In this document: piece by piece, positions 1 to 11,489 of the stretch
Layout of the letters: every line of letters begins with the position of its first letter
Position numbering within the stretch: the stretch's first letter is position 1
DNA from: Megaleporinus macrocephalus
Taxonomy: Eukaryota; Chordata; Actinopteri; Characiformes; Anostomidae
Length of the DNA stretch: 64,000 nucleotides
Assembly: GCA_021613375.1 (NCBI GenBank)
Contig: CM038725.1
Location: 9,703,589 to 9,767,588 of the forward strand
Direction: 5' to 3'
Notes under the pieces: generated by a model
What the model was told of the DNA's origin: nothing
The model's database searches: none
The model's input: the letters and a program-made list of their open reading frames with translations, nothing else
Program-made: the position numbers and the translations under genes

Positions 1-342
1 AAAGTCTTCTAGTGTATGGTTAGCATTTTTTGAAAATTGAAGTCCTAAGATTCATGCAGGACCTCTAAGAGCACAGGAGAAAATCAAACTCCACTTTTTT
101 TATCAGATCTGGAAAAAATCCATATGTGCTCCTTCTACTATAAACACAGACAAATTGAACTGTTTTTTAACTTACTGTTCAATATAATCACTGCGTTTTA
201 CTTAGCTTATAGTCATTTTTCAGTTTTAAACCAAATGTAAAAGTAACTGTTGCTCTTGATATTATATTATTACATAATGTTTAAACATTTTATGATGGAC
301 AGACTAAAAGACTAGGAATAAATATGGTTGCATTGACTCACA
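1..342. other. AT-rich sequence, nothing recognised
   Basis: No coding frame, RNA or repeat structure is recognisable in this left edge of the window. Confidence 0.5.
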
Positions 343-820
343 GTACTGTGCAAAGGTTTTAGGCACTAGGGGACATTATTATATTTAAAAAGCTATTACT
401 TAAAGCTATTAATACAGAACATAGTGCTTTTACATACGTCAGTGTGTTTATTTAACCCTTTCCAAGCTCCTCCTTGTGGAAACAACCCAGTATTATTAAC
501 AGTTCTCATCTAATACCTGCTTTGACTGCTCAGTACGTCATTAAGCTAAATCAAGATTGCTGCTGAAGGAACTGAATACATTCATACAATGTCTGGGGCG
601 TCCAGGAGAAATCTGGAACTCCACTTTGTTCTTCAAACTGGAGCTCAAGATATGATCTACTTCTTTCACAATAAGATATTCATGTTACTTGGTATTGTAT
701 TTATGATTATTTACATCTGTTCTAATGGTATCTGGTGTTCTTACTGGTGGAAATACACGTATTGCTAAGATTGAGGGTTTTAAACAATCAGCTTAGATGT
801 CTAAGACTTTTGCACAGTAC
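343..820 (+). mobile_element. MITE, 'GTACTGTGCAAA' family, complete copy
   Basis: The ends are inverted repeats of about 23 bp. The left reads GTACTGTGCAAAGGTTTTAG and the right, reverse-complemented, GTACTGTGCAAAAGTCTTAG. There is no transposase; the interior is non-coding. Two other copies lie in the window: a reversed, truncated one at about 38927-39250 and another at 49936-50224. The ends resemble those of Tc1/mariner-type non-autonomous elements of fish; that superfamily assignment is inference. Confidence 0.75.
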
Positions 821-929
821 GGTATTTTAAAAGTAAAGTAGATTTTGTTCTGACAGCAGCACAATATTACCATACATTTAAAATGCAAATTAAAGCCAAA
901 TTGTTGTTGTTTTGTTTGTTTATGGTCAG

Positions 930-959
930 CTATGGCAGGTACTTCCCTCTGTCTGGTGG

Positions 960-994
<35 letters not shown>

Positions 995-1146
995 CCATAA
1001 AGGGGTGCAACTGATCTGCGGGGTTTAGTTAGGTAGTACCTAACTGAACATTATATACATCCACTACCTATATCTATACTCTATCTATATATATATATAA
1101 AAATTCCATAAAAGGGTGCAACTGATCTGCAGTGTTTAGTTAGGTA

Positions 1147-1197
<51 letters not shown>

Positions 1198-1215
1198 GTC
1201 TGTCTGGTGGCTTTG
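930..1215. repeat. Duplicated segment around TA microsatellites
   Basis: Two TA runs (about 961-991 and 1148-1193) are flanked by duplicated unique sequence. The stretch from 'ATTCCATAAA' through 'TTTAGTTAGGTAGTA' occurs at about 993-1038 and again at 1104-1149, and 'CTGTCTGGTGGCTT' occurs at about 948 and 1200. This is a local tandem duplication mediated by, or expanded within, the TA tracts. A short open frame here is only TA-repeat translation. Confidence 0.7.
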
Positions 1216-2257
1216 GTGTGTGTATAATGCAAAGATTTTATATATTGAAGGTGCCTTTTACAGGCAAATATTCGAACGTAGCAACAAATAAGCATAAATG
1301 TAGATAAATCTATTCCAAATATGGTTCTAAACATATTCAACAGTTTAATGAGTGTTTTTGGGAACCATACTGTCACCCACAGCCCTGATATAACATGACT
1401 TGACTGGACCCGTGGCTTCCAGTGTTTTGTACGTCTTCACAATTATCTCACTAATTTAGCTGTCGCTACAATAATCAGCGTATTACTGCCCAAACTGAGG
1501 AGCAGCAAGACATGGTTAAAAAACACAATGCGATGCAGATGTGTGAGAGGACAAACTCAGAGTTAGTCTGCGACTGCGAGAATGACCAGAGGCAAGCAGT
1601 CTGGTACACAGAGGGACGTGTGCGTGCCAGTGTTTTTGTTGGGTGACAGAGTGGATGACTGACAGAGAGAGCAATGGGAAAGAAACAGAAGGGAGAATAA
1701 AAAAAAGACGGAGAGAAAGAGAGAGGCAGCCAGGTCCACATTGCGTAGTTGCTAGCGAACACTGTCACACTTGTTTATCTTGAATTAAGACCAACATGGT
1801 ACTGCATGTTATGATCGCCGGTCAGCTGTTTGCTTAATCACGATTCATGATATTAAGATGAAAGTGGTTTTAAAGTAGGATCACTAACAGAGTCCTTTTG
1901 TCCGGGTATGGAAAATGACTGGTAGATGGTTAAACTGGGTTGGATGGGTGTGTTTTTGTTTTTCCTGTCCTTTGCTTTTCTGCTTCTTCTGTAATTTTCT
2001 GTAGGAGAAAAACACAGTGATGCAGTACTAGGTCTTAAGCCTTGTCATACAAGAAATATAATAAAGCGCAGTTCAGTAAAAGCCGTCACTGTAGAATGCT
2101 GTCATCTCCAATTTGTAGATACTCTAGTAATAAAGAACGGAATTGCAAACGTCACGCAAACTATGCTGTCTGACATTCTGTTGTTTCCAAGCTTGATCTC
2201 AGAAGCCGTTTAGCCTGAGGCCACTTGAAATGGTGTGGTCCGCCTGATGAAAGAGAG
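1216..2257. other. No gene recognised
   Basis: Low-complexity purine-rich stretch near 1680-1720 and otherwise ordinary AT-rich sequence. The 97-residue minus-strand frame here shows no family resemblance. Confidence 0.4.
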
Positions 2258-2265
2258 CTGAAAGG

Positions 2266-3160
2266 TAGAGATGGACCGATCAGTGTTTTTGAGACCGATT
2301 CCGATCGCCGATCACCTTTCAGTATACGCCACGGCAGGGCTATGTGTAGTTATAAGCATAAGCAAGTTATGAAACATGGTGGAATTACCATTTTTTTTCA
2401 CTGGTTTATTACCATTTTTAACAAGCTCATGTGAAACAGCATAATATTTTAAACAAAATTAGCAGAAAGTAAACAAAGTAAATCAAACAAATATCCCCAA
2501 AACTGCAATCATTACATTTAGACCCTTAATTTAAAACAAAAAAAGTTAATTAAATAAATGCAGTAAAAACTGCAGTCCTTAAACGAAGACTCTGGCTATT
2601 TTAAACAACAATCTGCAATCATTAAATGTAGAATATTGAATTGTTGCTGCTGTTCTGTTCGTACCGGTCAGATCTGGTCTGTATGGTGTTCTGGGTTGTT
2701 TGTTTTGTGCTAGCTGTGTGTGTAGCTCTGCTGTTTGCTGATACTCACTGTATTCAGCTGTGTGCAGTGCTGTATCAGATTAGTAGTTAAATGTCTTTGT
2801 CTTGGTTCTTTAACGAGACACGCTGATTTTACAAATTTTAAAAATGCCCTGGATGAGTCTGCGTCACATACGGTAACAAACTGCCAGACGGACGACATGT
2901 TTTCTATCAGCGCATGCTGTTCTCGTGACGCCGCTGCTTTAGCCAGTCTGTGTAAAATGAAAGGGTGTGTATTTCCACCTAGCGGTTTACACAGGAATTG
3001 CAGGGAGCTGTTAATACAGAAATTAGGCTCATTTGTTTAACACCATCGATTGGCTCTCGGGATCGACTAAATTGGTGAAATATTGGCGGATCACTGATCA
3101 CATATTTTGATTAAAAATCGGCCGATACCGATACATAGCCGATCGATCCTTCCCTCTTTA
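2266..3160. mobile_element. Non-autonomous hAT-type element with 'CCGAT' ends
   Basis: The left end begins TAGAGATGGACCGATC. The right end, reverse-complemented, begins TAAAGAGGGAAGGATCGATC. The ends carry clustered CCGATA/TCGGC motifs. The flanks are an imperfect 8-bp target duplication: CTGAAAGG at 2258-2265 and CTGAAAAG at 3161-3168. An 8-bp duplication is the hAT signature. No transposase frame is preserved. A related element with a perfect duplication is at 7109-7651. Confidence 0.75.
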
Positions 3161-3289
3161 CTGAAAAGTTTTTACTCGCATGTTTTTCTGCAGAAGTTCA
3201 GTCTGAATCCTGATGCTATGGCGTTAGGGTGTCCTAAATGTACCTCAGAGGTCACTTCCTGCGCAGGTATCATATGTGCCTGCGGCAAA

Positions 3290-4120
3290 TAGTGTGTACA
3301 ACCGGTGCAGCTTTTTTAGAACAATCTCACCAACGCTGACATTCCTGACCACCTGCCTACTAAGCTGTAGATCCTACAAGTGCTGCCAAAACTGCTCAGA
3401 CTGGGGAAGACTCTGTAATACCTCTGAAGAAGCCTTGTGATGTCTGGCACTATGATGTTAGCAGCACATCCTTACAGGTCCTGTAAGCTGAACTTCTTTG
3501 TCCAGCATGTCCCAAAGATGCTCAACTGGATTGAGGTCTGGAGAATTTGAAAGCCTGCGTAACACCCTGAAGTGTTCCTCCAACCATTCTCGAACAAGGT
3601 GCCCAGTGTGGCAGGGAACATCATGCCACTGGAGAATTCCACTGCCATGGTGTTAAGTTGGGTAACACATCAAATTGATAGCCACATGAACGTCGGAACT
3701 CTGCCTGGAGCATCACACTTTTTCGCCGGCTTGTTTTCTTCCCACTGAGTTTTCTGGGATAATCACAACGAATGAAAAAAACAGGACTCAATGGCCCAGG
3801 TGACCATCTTCCATTGCTCCAAGGACCAGTTCTGCTTTAGGACAGTATTGGCAAGCCACCTGGTCTGCGGCTACACAGCCCCATATGCAGCAGGGTCTAA
3901 AGCACTGGGAGCTGTAGCGCATTCCCTCCATAACAATCATTTAAAAAATGGTTACTCTGTAACAGTAACACTTCTGTTGGTTCAGAGCAGATGGAACAGC
4001 CTACACTGCCCTTGCAATTTGATGAGACTGGGGCGTCCAACACCTCACCCTGTCGCCAGGTATCTGTAGGTATTCACCACTGCTTACTAGGAGCTCCATT
4101 AGGCTTGCTGCTTCAGAAAC
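3290..4120 (-). pseudogene. Decayed Tc1/mariner-family transposase
   Basis: Translated in minus-strand frames, the segment gives recognisable pieces of a Tc1-like DDE transposase. One is a 'WSLEQWKMVTWAIES' block near 3780-3850, matching the family's W-x-x-E-Q-W-x-x-V-x-W-S-x-E-S region. Others are 'PCHTGHLVREWL', near the second catalytic position, and 'SPDLNPVEHLWD' near 3500-3540, around the final acidic residue. The pieces fall in different frames and are broken by stops, so the gene is dead. The ends of the element were not found. Identification rests on remembered family motifs, not on a search. Confidence 0.75.
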
Positions 4121-4289
4121 ACTCTGGCCCAACGATCATGGCCCAACGATGATCCTGCCTCCTTAATCACAGAGGTTTTCTTCTTCTGCCTCACAAACTC
4201 TGAGCTCTTATTGCTACTTTGGTGGGACTCTAACAGTTATCTTCCTTTTTCTTTACATTCTGTACATTGTTGTGCTTGTTGTGCTTTCC

Positions 4290-5012
4290 AGTGTCAACCA
4301 GAGGAGGATGGGTTCCCCTTTTTGAGTCAAGGTTTCTTCCTTTTGCTTTGAAGTAGTTTTATCCTACCACTGTCGACCCTGGCTTGCTCACTGGGGACTT
4401 GGACCTATATTCTCTCCTGAGGCATTTTCACACCTACAGTTCATTTGCATTGGTCTGAATCACTTGATGAGCTCATAAACTTGAAGCAGTGGTTCAGAAG
4501 GTAAATACAGAAAGAAGGTTTCTGGGCATGTTTGTGTGCAATTTAACATGAAGCAAGAGCAGAGGCGGCTTTTGTTCATAGCTGTGGTCATTATCTGGGC
4601 AGTATATGAGGCTAAACAACACCAGCAGAATGCCGAATCCACTCTAAGGGCACGGTCTCTTCTTGTTCTCTGGATAGCTGCTAAAGTTACCAAATTCTCC
4701 ATTTACAAGACTTGCAGAGTAGGTCTTTTAGTTGAGTCGGTTCAAGGTCGGATTACAATCCTACCGCAAACAAACCGTTCCGGGCTTCGTTTAAGACTGG
4801 ACTGAGACCACCTCCTCTCAAAGGTCTTGTGTGGCTGGTTTGGTCTGCACCTGAGTGCGATTACTGCATTGATACCTGCTCAAAACCAATAAGGGAAACG
4901 AACCGGAGGTCATTTTTACCAGACTAAAACATGCAGATGTGTAAAAACCCTAAAGCTGCTTTGTGACCTGTTGTAAACGGCACTACATAAATATACTTTG
5001 ACTTGATTCGGC
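4290..5012 (+). mobile_element. LINE 3'-tail fragment, interrupted
   Basis: The tract from 'GAGGAGGATGGGTTCC' (about 4302) through 'GGCTTGCTCACTGGGGA' (about 4380-4400), then 'AAAGCTGCTTTGTGACC' (about 4951-4970) and 'TGACTTGATT' (near 5000), is the 3' untranslated tail of a common teleost LINE (L2/Rex type). A parallel copy is at 22510-23080. The two halves are separated by the insertion at 4429-4951. Confidence 0.6.
4429..4951. mobile_element. MITE with 'TTTTCACACCT' ends inside the LINE tail
   Basis: The left end reads GGCATTTTCACACCTACAG. The right end, reverse-complemented, reads GGTTTTTACACATCTGCATG. These are imperfect inverted repeats of a hAT-like non-autonomous element. It splits the LINE tail, so it inserted later. 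Open frames of 80-89 codons within it are not recognisable. Confidence 0.5.
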
Positions 5013-5190
5013 TCTTGTCAAAGTCACTCAGACCTTCACGTCTGCCCATTTCTCCTGCATCCAGAGCAGATATTGACTTATTATCTCATACATCCCAAAC
5101 CTTGACATGTGCACCTCTTGTAGAATGAACAATATTATGTACTTCATTTGTAAGCGATCATAATGTTTTGGGTCATCAGTGTATCTTGGG

Positions 5191-5888
5191 TAGGGCTGGG
5201 GCGAATTACGTCAATGCGTCACAAAGATGGCTGCACCACCTAAAAGCATGGATTCATCGGGAGCGCAAGCTGCAGCTACAAACAATCACTCGCGTGTATC
5301 TAAAGTTGTGGGAGTGTTTCACACAGAAACACAACAGTGTGGTGCTCTGTCAGCTCTGCACAGTGGAGATGATCACAACAGTACAACTGCTATACACGAG
5401 ACCTTGTAGCTCAAACATCCCGTAGAGATTCATCAGCACAGCAGCAGGACAGCACCTGTTTACCTGTTTATCTTATCTTATCAGATTATTTTAAGATTAT
5501 TAACATGTGGAACATGTTTCTTTCCGTAGTTTCTCTTGAAAAGTCTCAACCGTTTCTTAAGCGTCCAGTGTAGAACCTAAGACTGTTCTCGATACCGCGG
5601 GAGCTTTAAAACACATGTAGCTGCTTCTCAAACGACTCTCTGTTAAAATATATAGTCCACAAACTGATTTCTGGTCTGTGAGGCGTGTAGGCTATGTGTC
5701 ATTTGTGCCTCTAAAAGTTGAGTCAGAGCAAAGACTTTTAAGTTTTTTAACCCTTTATAGATTACGTGCTTTTGAAGTACCCTTTAATACATTACATCTA
5801 GAATGGCTCATGCTTCTGAGCCCCCCCACAATGCAGGGTCATGCTTTTCCTAACACACTCGTTAGATTAATCGTTAGGTGCAGCCCTA
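5191..5888 (+). mobile_element. hAT element with relic BED finger, 8-bp TSD
   Basis: The element runs from TAGGGCTG to CAGCCCTA and is bounded by a perfect 8-bp target duplication, ATCTTGGG, at 5183-5190 and 5889-5896. From about 5227 a frame starts MAAPPKSMDSSG. It continues, across shifts between two + frames, into a degraded BED-type zinc-finger pattern: VVLCQLCTVEM in one frame and STTAIHETL in the other. That is the N-terminal part of an Ac-like hAT transposase. The catalytic part is missing, so the copy is non-autonomous. Confidence 0.8.
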
Positions 5889-5896
5889 ATCTTGGG

Positions 5897-7100
5897 TATA
5901 ATAAAGGTGGTAAATGAGGTTAACTGTGACCAGAGGCCTATCCTATGGTTAGTAAACTGATACAGGCAGTGGTTTTTGAACAATATATTCAGAAAAGCTT
6001 ATGTCATTTGTTCTGATATCATATAATCATGTCACTCCTACGTGACAGTCATGTAATCATATAATCACAACGCTCCAACGTGACAGTATGATTGCTACAA
6101 AAGACAAATTGTGTAACCTACAGTCTCCTGATTAATTGGCTTATCGTGAAATCAAGCTGATTTGGGCTGAATGTGAAATAGAGAAGAACAAACCGTCTCT
6201 ACAACGCTCCAGTTTCTGTGTCTGGCCCATGCAGTCCTTCAGCGAAGGATAAGATGCAGCGGCTTGAGTGACAGCAGGAGTCGGCGGCGCTAAGCATCAT
6301 CATCGTATGCAAACCTCATGAGCCTTCCTCTGCACATCGCCAAGCACCTACTCAGCAGGATGGGTCTCGATGTCCTACCGCAGCCAATCAGGGCCAGGGA
6401 GAAGAAGGAGCCGCAATCACATTAATTTGCTTACTTGCTTGCTGATTGTCGCGAGAGAAGTGGAGACGCTAAAAGCTGAGAGGCTGTGTACGACAGCAAA
6501 GTGTGCCGCAGTACATAACTCATTAAACTAGGTCCATATTGTTCCATTTCAACACACGCTGATATGAGTTCAGTTAACAAACCCAGTCAAATCTGCGACA
6601 CCAACAACAGACCAAGTCTCAGAAAAAGTGATGAGGCTAAAAAGGGAGGACTGACACCTGACAGACGAGTCTATCAGCTCTGTGACTCGCTGTTCAAGTG
6701 TAATTCCACCTTATTTTCCCCAAATGTCTGTATAATTAAACGGTTAACATGTAAACAAAGTCATTCCGAGTGGTTTTATGAGGAATGCATGGCTGTAGAG
6801 TCGGAATTGTTCGCAGTGGTAGTGATATGAACCAGATGTCCGTAGACAGATGATGAATCACTGGTGGTTTCTGGATATTAAATAAAATTGCCATATTGTT
6901 GTCATAGACGTTTCGACCCCTGGTTCCCATTGCCACCACTGTAAAGTGATATGTTTCTTTACACTGCAGTGCTCTGGGTGAATGAATTTTTATCTACTGA
7001 CTCAACATCTCTAATCAAACACATGCCTTAATGTACATGTCAAACATAAACGTTAACATGATTCTCTTCCCAGCAAATATCCTAAAAAGAGTTATTCAGA
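5897..7100. other. No gene; possible GC-richer regulatory patch at 6180-6480
   Basis: The patch at about 6220-6480 is richer in CpG than its surroundings and holds an octamer-like ATGCAAA and a CCAAT motif (GCCAATCAGG). No coding frame stands out. The rest is AT-rich with inverted 'CATATAATCA' repeats near 6020-6065. Confidence 0.3.
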
Positions 7101-7108
7101 GGAACAAC

Positions 7109-7651
7109 TAGAGATGGGACCGATCCGATACAATATCGGTATCGGGCCCGATATTGACGTAATGTAACGTATCGGATATCGGGCGAATGCGGCCAATCCA
7201 CTTACTGATCCATTTTTTATTTCATTTCTATTTAGTTTTGCACATTATTTCAACTATTTGAAATCTTGTTGAAGTTGCTGCTGCTGCTGATACAATTTTC
7301 TTAATACTTGAACTGTTTAGATCATGCAGTCAGTCATATTGTTGTATTTGGCATACTAGAAAGGTTTTGATACATAAGATGTGTATTTCAGTTTTGTGTT
7401 TTAAATATTTGATATGAAAGAAAAATATTGTTTGTATATGCCTTTGGAATGCATTTATATTAAATGCATGTGTGTACTCTTCTAAGTGCTGTGTCTATTT
7501 CAGCCTCATTGTGTAACCTTAAACATAGTACCAATGATAAGAAACTAAAGAGCCCTTATATCGGTATTTGTATCAGTATCTGTATCGGTATTGGCAGTTA
7601 TATATCGGTATCGGATCGGAACTAAAAAAACACTGGATCGGCCCATCACTA
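7109..7651. mobile_element. Non-autonomous hAT element, perfect 8-bp TSD
   Basis: The left end is TAGAGATGGGACCGATCC. The right end, reverse-complemented, is TAGTGATGGGCCGATCC. A perfect 8-bp duplication GGAACAAC flanks it at 7101-7108 and 7652-7659. Subterminal TATCGG/CCGATA motifs are repeated at both ends. These could be transposase binding sites (inference). There is no coding capacity. Confidence 0.88.
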
Positions 7652-8104
7652 GGAACAACACTGCTGAAACTTGAGGGCATCAAGGCCTGAGTCATAACAA
7701 CTCAATAAATCAACCGTGCCTCCTAACAGGGTACCTTAAACATGTTCAGCTATAATGCATTGCATTAAAGGTTGCACAGTGTAGCATTACTAAATCAGGA
7801 GAGAAAGAAAAATAGACTAGAATATGGAGTGTTGGCACAGCCTCACTGTAAAAACCTGAAATAATAACTTAAACATCAAAAGGTGTCAAACCAGGTTTTG
7901 CACATTTCTTTTTTTCCAGGCCAAGTCATATATCTTTATGTATTACATCTCACATATGAGTTAGAGATCCACATCATACTAATGAAGATATGAAGACAAT
8001 AATAGATTCTTCACTCACATCCTGAGACACGTCCTTCTATATTATATATTTTACATTATATTTTGATCATGAAAAGAATGCATTAATTGAACCAATGCAT
8101 TCAT

Positions 8105-8277
8105 TTCATTGGCTTTCGTGGGCTGGATGTTGGGGAACCAGCCTTGTTACCAGGAGGTTGCCAGTTAGATTCCCTGAACTGACTCCTTGTGTGCGTGTGT
8201 GTGTGTGTGTGTTAACTAGTGTATGTGTGTGTTTCACTGCATTGATGGGTTAAAATCGGAGGTCAAATTCCTCAAAC
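8105..8277 (+). mobile_element. tRNA-derived SINE, deleted copy
   Basis: It contains 'GGGCTGGATGTTGGGGAACC', a degraded B-box-like 'AGTTAGATTCCC', a TG run and the 3' body 'TTTCACTGCATTGATGGGTT'. A fuller copy lies at 10555-10800 and an opposite-strand copy of a related SINE at 22808-23040. An internal deletion has removed the middle. Confidence 0.6.
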
Positions 8278-8428
8278 AAAATAATATATATTATAATATT
8301 CTCACAATGTTAATAGATAATAATAGCATTGCGCACCAAGAGCGGCCTAATATACATCATTATTCTAATCACGTCACAATGTTTTTCAACCCGTTTGTGT
8401 ACTTTTTATGTTGCACACTTTGCGCTCA

Positions 8429-8455
8429 CTATCAGTCAAAAGTTTGGGCACACCA
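8429..8455 (+). mobile_element. Left terminal repeat of a Tc1-like element
   Basis: The motif ATCAGTCAAAAGTTTGGGCA is the characteristic fish Tc1-like terminus. No matching right end follows; the MITE at 8463-8711 begins a few bases on. The equivalent complete element is at 11017-11435. Confidence 0.55.
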
Positions 8456-8462
8456 CACTGGT

Positions 8463-8711
8463 AATATATCGTCGCTGTCCAGTGAAAAACAAGTATCTCC
8501 AAAATTGCAACTTTACCGGAGAGACCAAAAACATACTTTACTTTCAATGTAAGTCAATGGAACCAGACGTCAAAGTTTTTCCAAGCCATTTTGGAGCATT
8601 TCTATTGGTCCATTTATCATTAAATTTTCACATAATGTAAACGCCCACTGGTGTGTTCAAATTATGCAGAAAACTTAAAGATAAATCTTTTCATTTGGAC
8701 AGTGACGATAT
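8463..8711. mobile_element. MITE, 'ATCGTCGCTGTCC' family
   Basis: The inverted ends are ATATCGTCGCTGTCCAGTGA at the left and TTTGGACAGTGACGATAT at the right. About 249 bp, non-coding. The same family occurs at 16698-16923, 23928-24172, 50225-50345 (partial) and 60650-60737 (partial). Its interior shares 'ACCAATAGAAATGCT' in one or the other orientation. Confidence 0.8.
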
Positions 8712-10499
8712 TTGTATAATAAGACGTTTTGATCCTAATGTGTTGAAAGACTGGTTTAAGCAGTGACGTTTATGCCCAAACATTTCTATTATTATTATTA
8801 TTATTATTCACTTACATCGTCAGGCACACCCATCTTCAAGTTTTGACTGTGTTTTCTTTGAATACTAATTCTCTTTCAACACACTTGCAGTCATCAGACT
8901 TATCCACTCGGGGATGGGGGTCCGAAGACATTACAAAAATTTTGTTGGCATGTTGCTTGCAATTACACGTTTCCACCAGAGAGGTCTCCAAAAATTTAAA
9001 ATCTCCAAAAGTCCATTTTAAAGTAGCCATGACGATTAAGCAGGGTCATGACAGAACAACATATCACAGTGTATCGTTTTGAATTTATTTATATTAATTG
9101 TTGTATTTTGACTACCTTTTGTGTTAGCTTGGGTTTGACATATTATCTCACGGCTTTGAGCATTAAATCCAGGCAAAAGCATATAATAAATCTAATTAAT
9201 TAAGCTTCTTCAAAGCCATTTCAAGCTTTTTATGATTAGTTACTAAGTCAGATTTCTATTATTTTGTCAAACTATGTTTTCTTTAATGACTTTATTTTAA
9301 ATACAGGGCATCACACTATACCACAGCATGCTTAACAATAAAATCACATATTTTTTCATATTTTTTCTTTATTGCAAGAGCACAACTGAAAGCTCTAGCA
9401 CATTAATACAGGGCACAATTTCAACTACTCCCCCATTTTGCTCTATTGAAAAGCCTCCCATCAAAACATATTATAATTACATGGTTACATTTAAAAAGCT
9501 GTACATAACTGTGAACACATATTTACTACATTTGCATTAAAATAATGCAACCCCCCCCCCCCACAAGCATTCACCCCCTGATACATCCCTGAGTAGATTA
9601 AAAATATTAAACATGCACCTCCCATTAAGGCCACCCACTAAATAAGGAAAATCAGTGAAGCCATACTAATGCTAATAGACGGCTAATAAAAGTAACAGTT
9701 AAAAAGCTCTTTAATGGACTTACGTGCCATTAAAGCAAGCCTCGAAATCAAAGTAGACATTTCTACCAACGTCCATCCATCAGGCCTGTCAAACAAAAAC
9801 ATATGAGCTTCGAGGCTATGTTGTTTGCATAAGCTATGAAACGAATACAGGGCTGCAACCACAATGTGATAGAAAGCCAGGTTTGTAAAGGATTACATGG
9901 CGAATCTGATGACACTCTTCTGAAAAACAGCACCCTGCTAGCTTGTAAGACTCTGAAGCCCAACAAACGAAGCCAAAAGCTGTCTGGGTTAAAAATGTCC
10001 AAGCAGAAATATTTGACCATCGACTGCCTCAGTGAGGCTGGAATGGCAGTCAGTAGGTAATGCAATTTACATGCAAATGCACACTGTGCCTGCCTTACGT
10101 TTGAAACTACTACTCCCCCAGATCACCCCCAGCATTATTCCTCACGACTACAGGGGAAAGGCTACTACTTCTTCCAGAATTGGAGTGAACAGCCTTAATG
10201 TATCACTTGTAATGTCAGTGATCAAGTCGTAACATTTGCACCAGCATCCCTTACAGCCTTCTCCAATTATTAGTGTGGTCATTTCAACGCTCTATCAAAA
10301 ACAAATATTTGAAACAGTGATATTTCAGCTTTGATGGCTTGAAATGCAGAATGCTGTTTAAGCTCCTGTTTAAGACTTGCTGAAGGGCAGACAGTGCTGC
10401 TGTTTGGTTGCATCAGTAAGAACACAGTGTTTCAAAATGTATTTCTGTAAATCTATATAGCGTTATAGTAGAGGTGTATGCAAAATGTGACAATGCACT
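8712..10499. other. No gene recognised; poly-C run
   Basis: Mostly AT-rich unique-looking sequence. There is a run of C residues at about 9550-9562. Open frames of up to 100 codons overlap each other on both strands near 9763-10065 and show no recognisable domain. Confidence 0.4.
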
Positions 10500-11040
10500 A
10501 ACTTTATATTTTGATCACAGAATCAATGTAATAAATCAATCAATGCATTACTTGATGGGCACTTATGGGCTGGAGGTTGGGGAACCAGCCCTGTACCCGA
10601 AGGTCACCAGTTAGATCCCCTGAAGTGACAGGGTGTGAATAAAGAGCCCCTGAGCAAGACACCTAAACCCTGAGTGCTCCCTGTGTACTGTGGATAGGGC
10701 TGCCCACACTAGTGTGTGTATGTGTTCACTAGTGTGTGTGTGTGTGTGTGTTTTACTGCATTGATAGGTTAAAATCGGAGGTCAGATTCCTCTGTGTGCA
10801 AACACAAGTGGTGTAAATGCTTCTAATGCTTTTAAAATAAGTGATATTCACAAGCCAGCATGGTAACAAGCAGTACTCCTACGATGACGGGGGACAATAT
10901 TACTATTAAGGCACTGCTTACTAATAGCATGGCACACCAGGAGCAGCTTAGTCCCATTATAATTCTAATATTTCAGTTTCATTTTGCTCACAATTAATTG
11001 CACACTTTGCATACGCTACCAGTCAAAAGTTTAGACACAC
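10500..11040 (+). repeat. Paralogous segment, copy 2
   Basis: Counterpart of 8040-8455. Shared blocks include the SINE, 'TAATAGCAT..GCACACCA' to its right and 'TGCACACTTTGC' just before the Tc1-like terminus. The copies have diverged by many substitutions and indels, so the duplication is old. Confidence 0.6.
10555..10800 (+). mobile_element. tRNA-derived SINE, near full length
   Basis: It has a tRNA-like head with a degenerate B box ('CAGTTAGATCCCCTGA'), then 'GAGCAAGACACCTAAACCC', a TG-rich stretch and the tail 'GCATTGATAGGTTAAAATCG'. The same body appears on the minus strand at 22808-23040. No A-rich tail or clear target duplication was identified. Confidence 0.65.
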
Positions 11041-11435
11041 CTAACTTTATATATTATATTATGTTTATAGGAAAAATGACACTATTTTTTTTATGACTCA
11101 TAAATCCCAACACAACTGTTTATCAGAACAAGATCTCAGCATGTACACTATCTTCTTCAGTCCTTTTAGAAAAGCAGCTCATGTGGCTTCTCATGCAGCT
11201 GCTGGCCAGAATGTTAACAGTATGTAAACCTGCTTCAGAGCGAATGAGCCAATTTTTAAAAGACACTAGAAACATTCTTTAAACACAACCAGATGTTTTA
11301 TTCTGCTCCAGGAATAAATCCATGAGTGTTATTTCATATTTTTGATCTGTTTACAATCATTAGTATTATTATGATTAAAATAGTACACGTGATAAACCTG
11401 GGTAGGTGTGTCCAAACGTTTGACTGATAGTGTAT
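11017..11435. mobile_element. Non-autonomous Tc1-like element
   Basis: The left terminus CCAGTCAAAAGTTTAGACAC and the right terminus GTGTCCAAACGTTTGACTGA form inverted repeats of about 26 bp with TA at or near both edges. This matches fish Tc1/mariner-type ends. The roughly 370-bp interior has no transposase frame. Confidence 0.78.
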
Positions 11436-11489
11436 GCTGTGTATACGACTGCTTTCAGCAACTCACACTTAAGAATAAATTTAAATACC

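Larger units (their letters stand above)
8040..8455 (+). repeat. Paralogous segment, copy 1 (with 10500-11040)
   Basis: The segment matches 10500-11040 in order and orientation, from 'ATTTTGATCA' through an embedded SINE to 'CAGTCAAAAGTTT' at the right. The match extends outside the SINE on both sides, so this is duplicated DNA, or one larger element, and not two independent SINE insertions. Confidence 0.6.
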
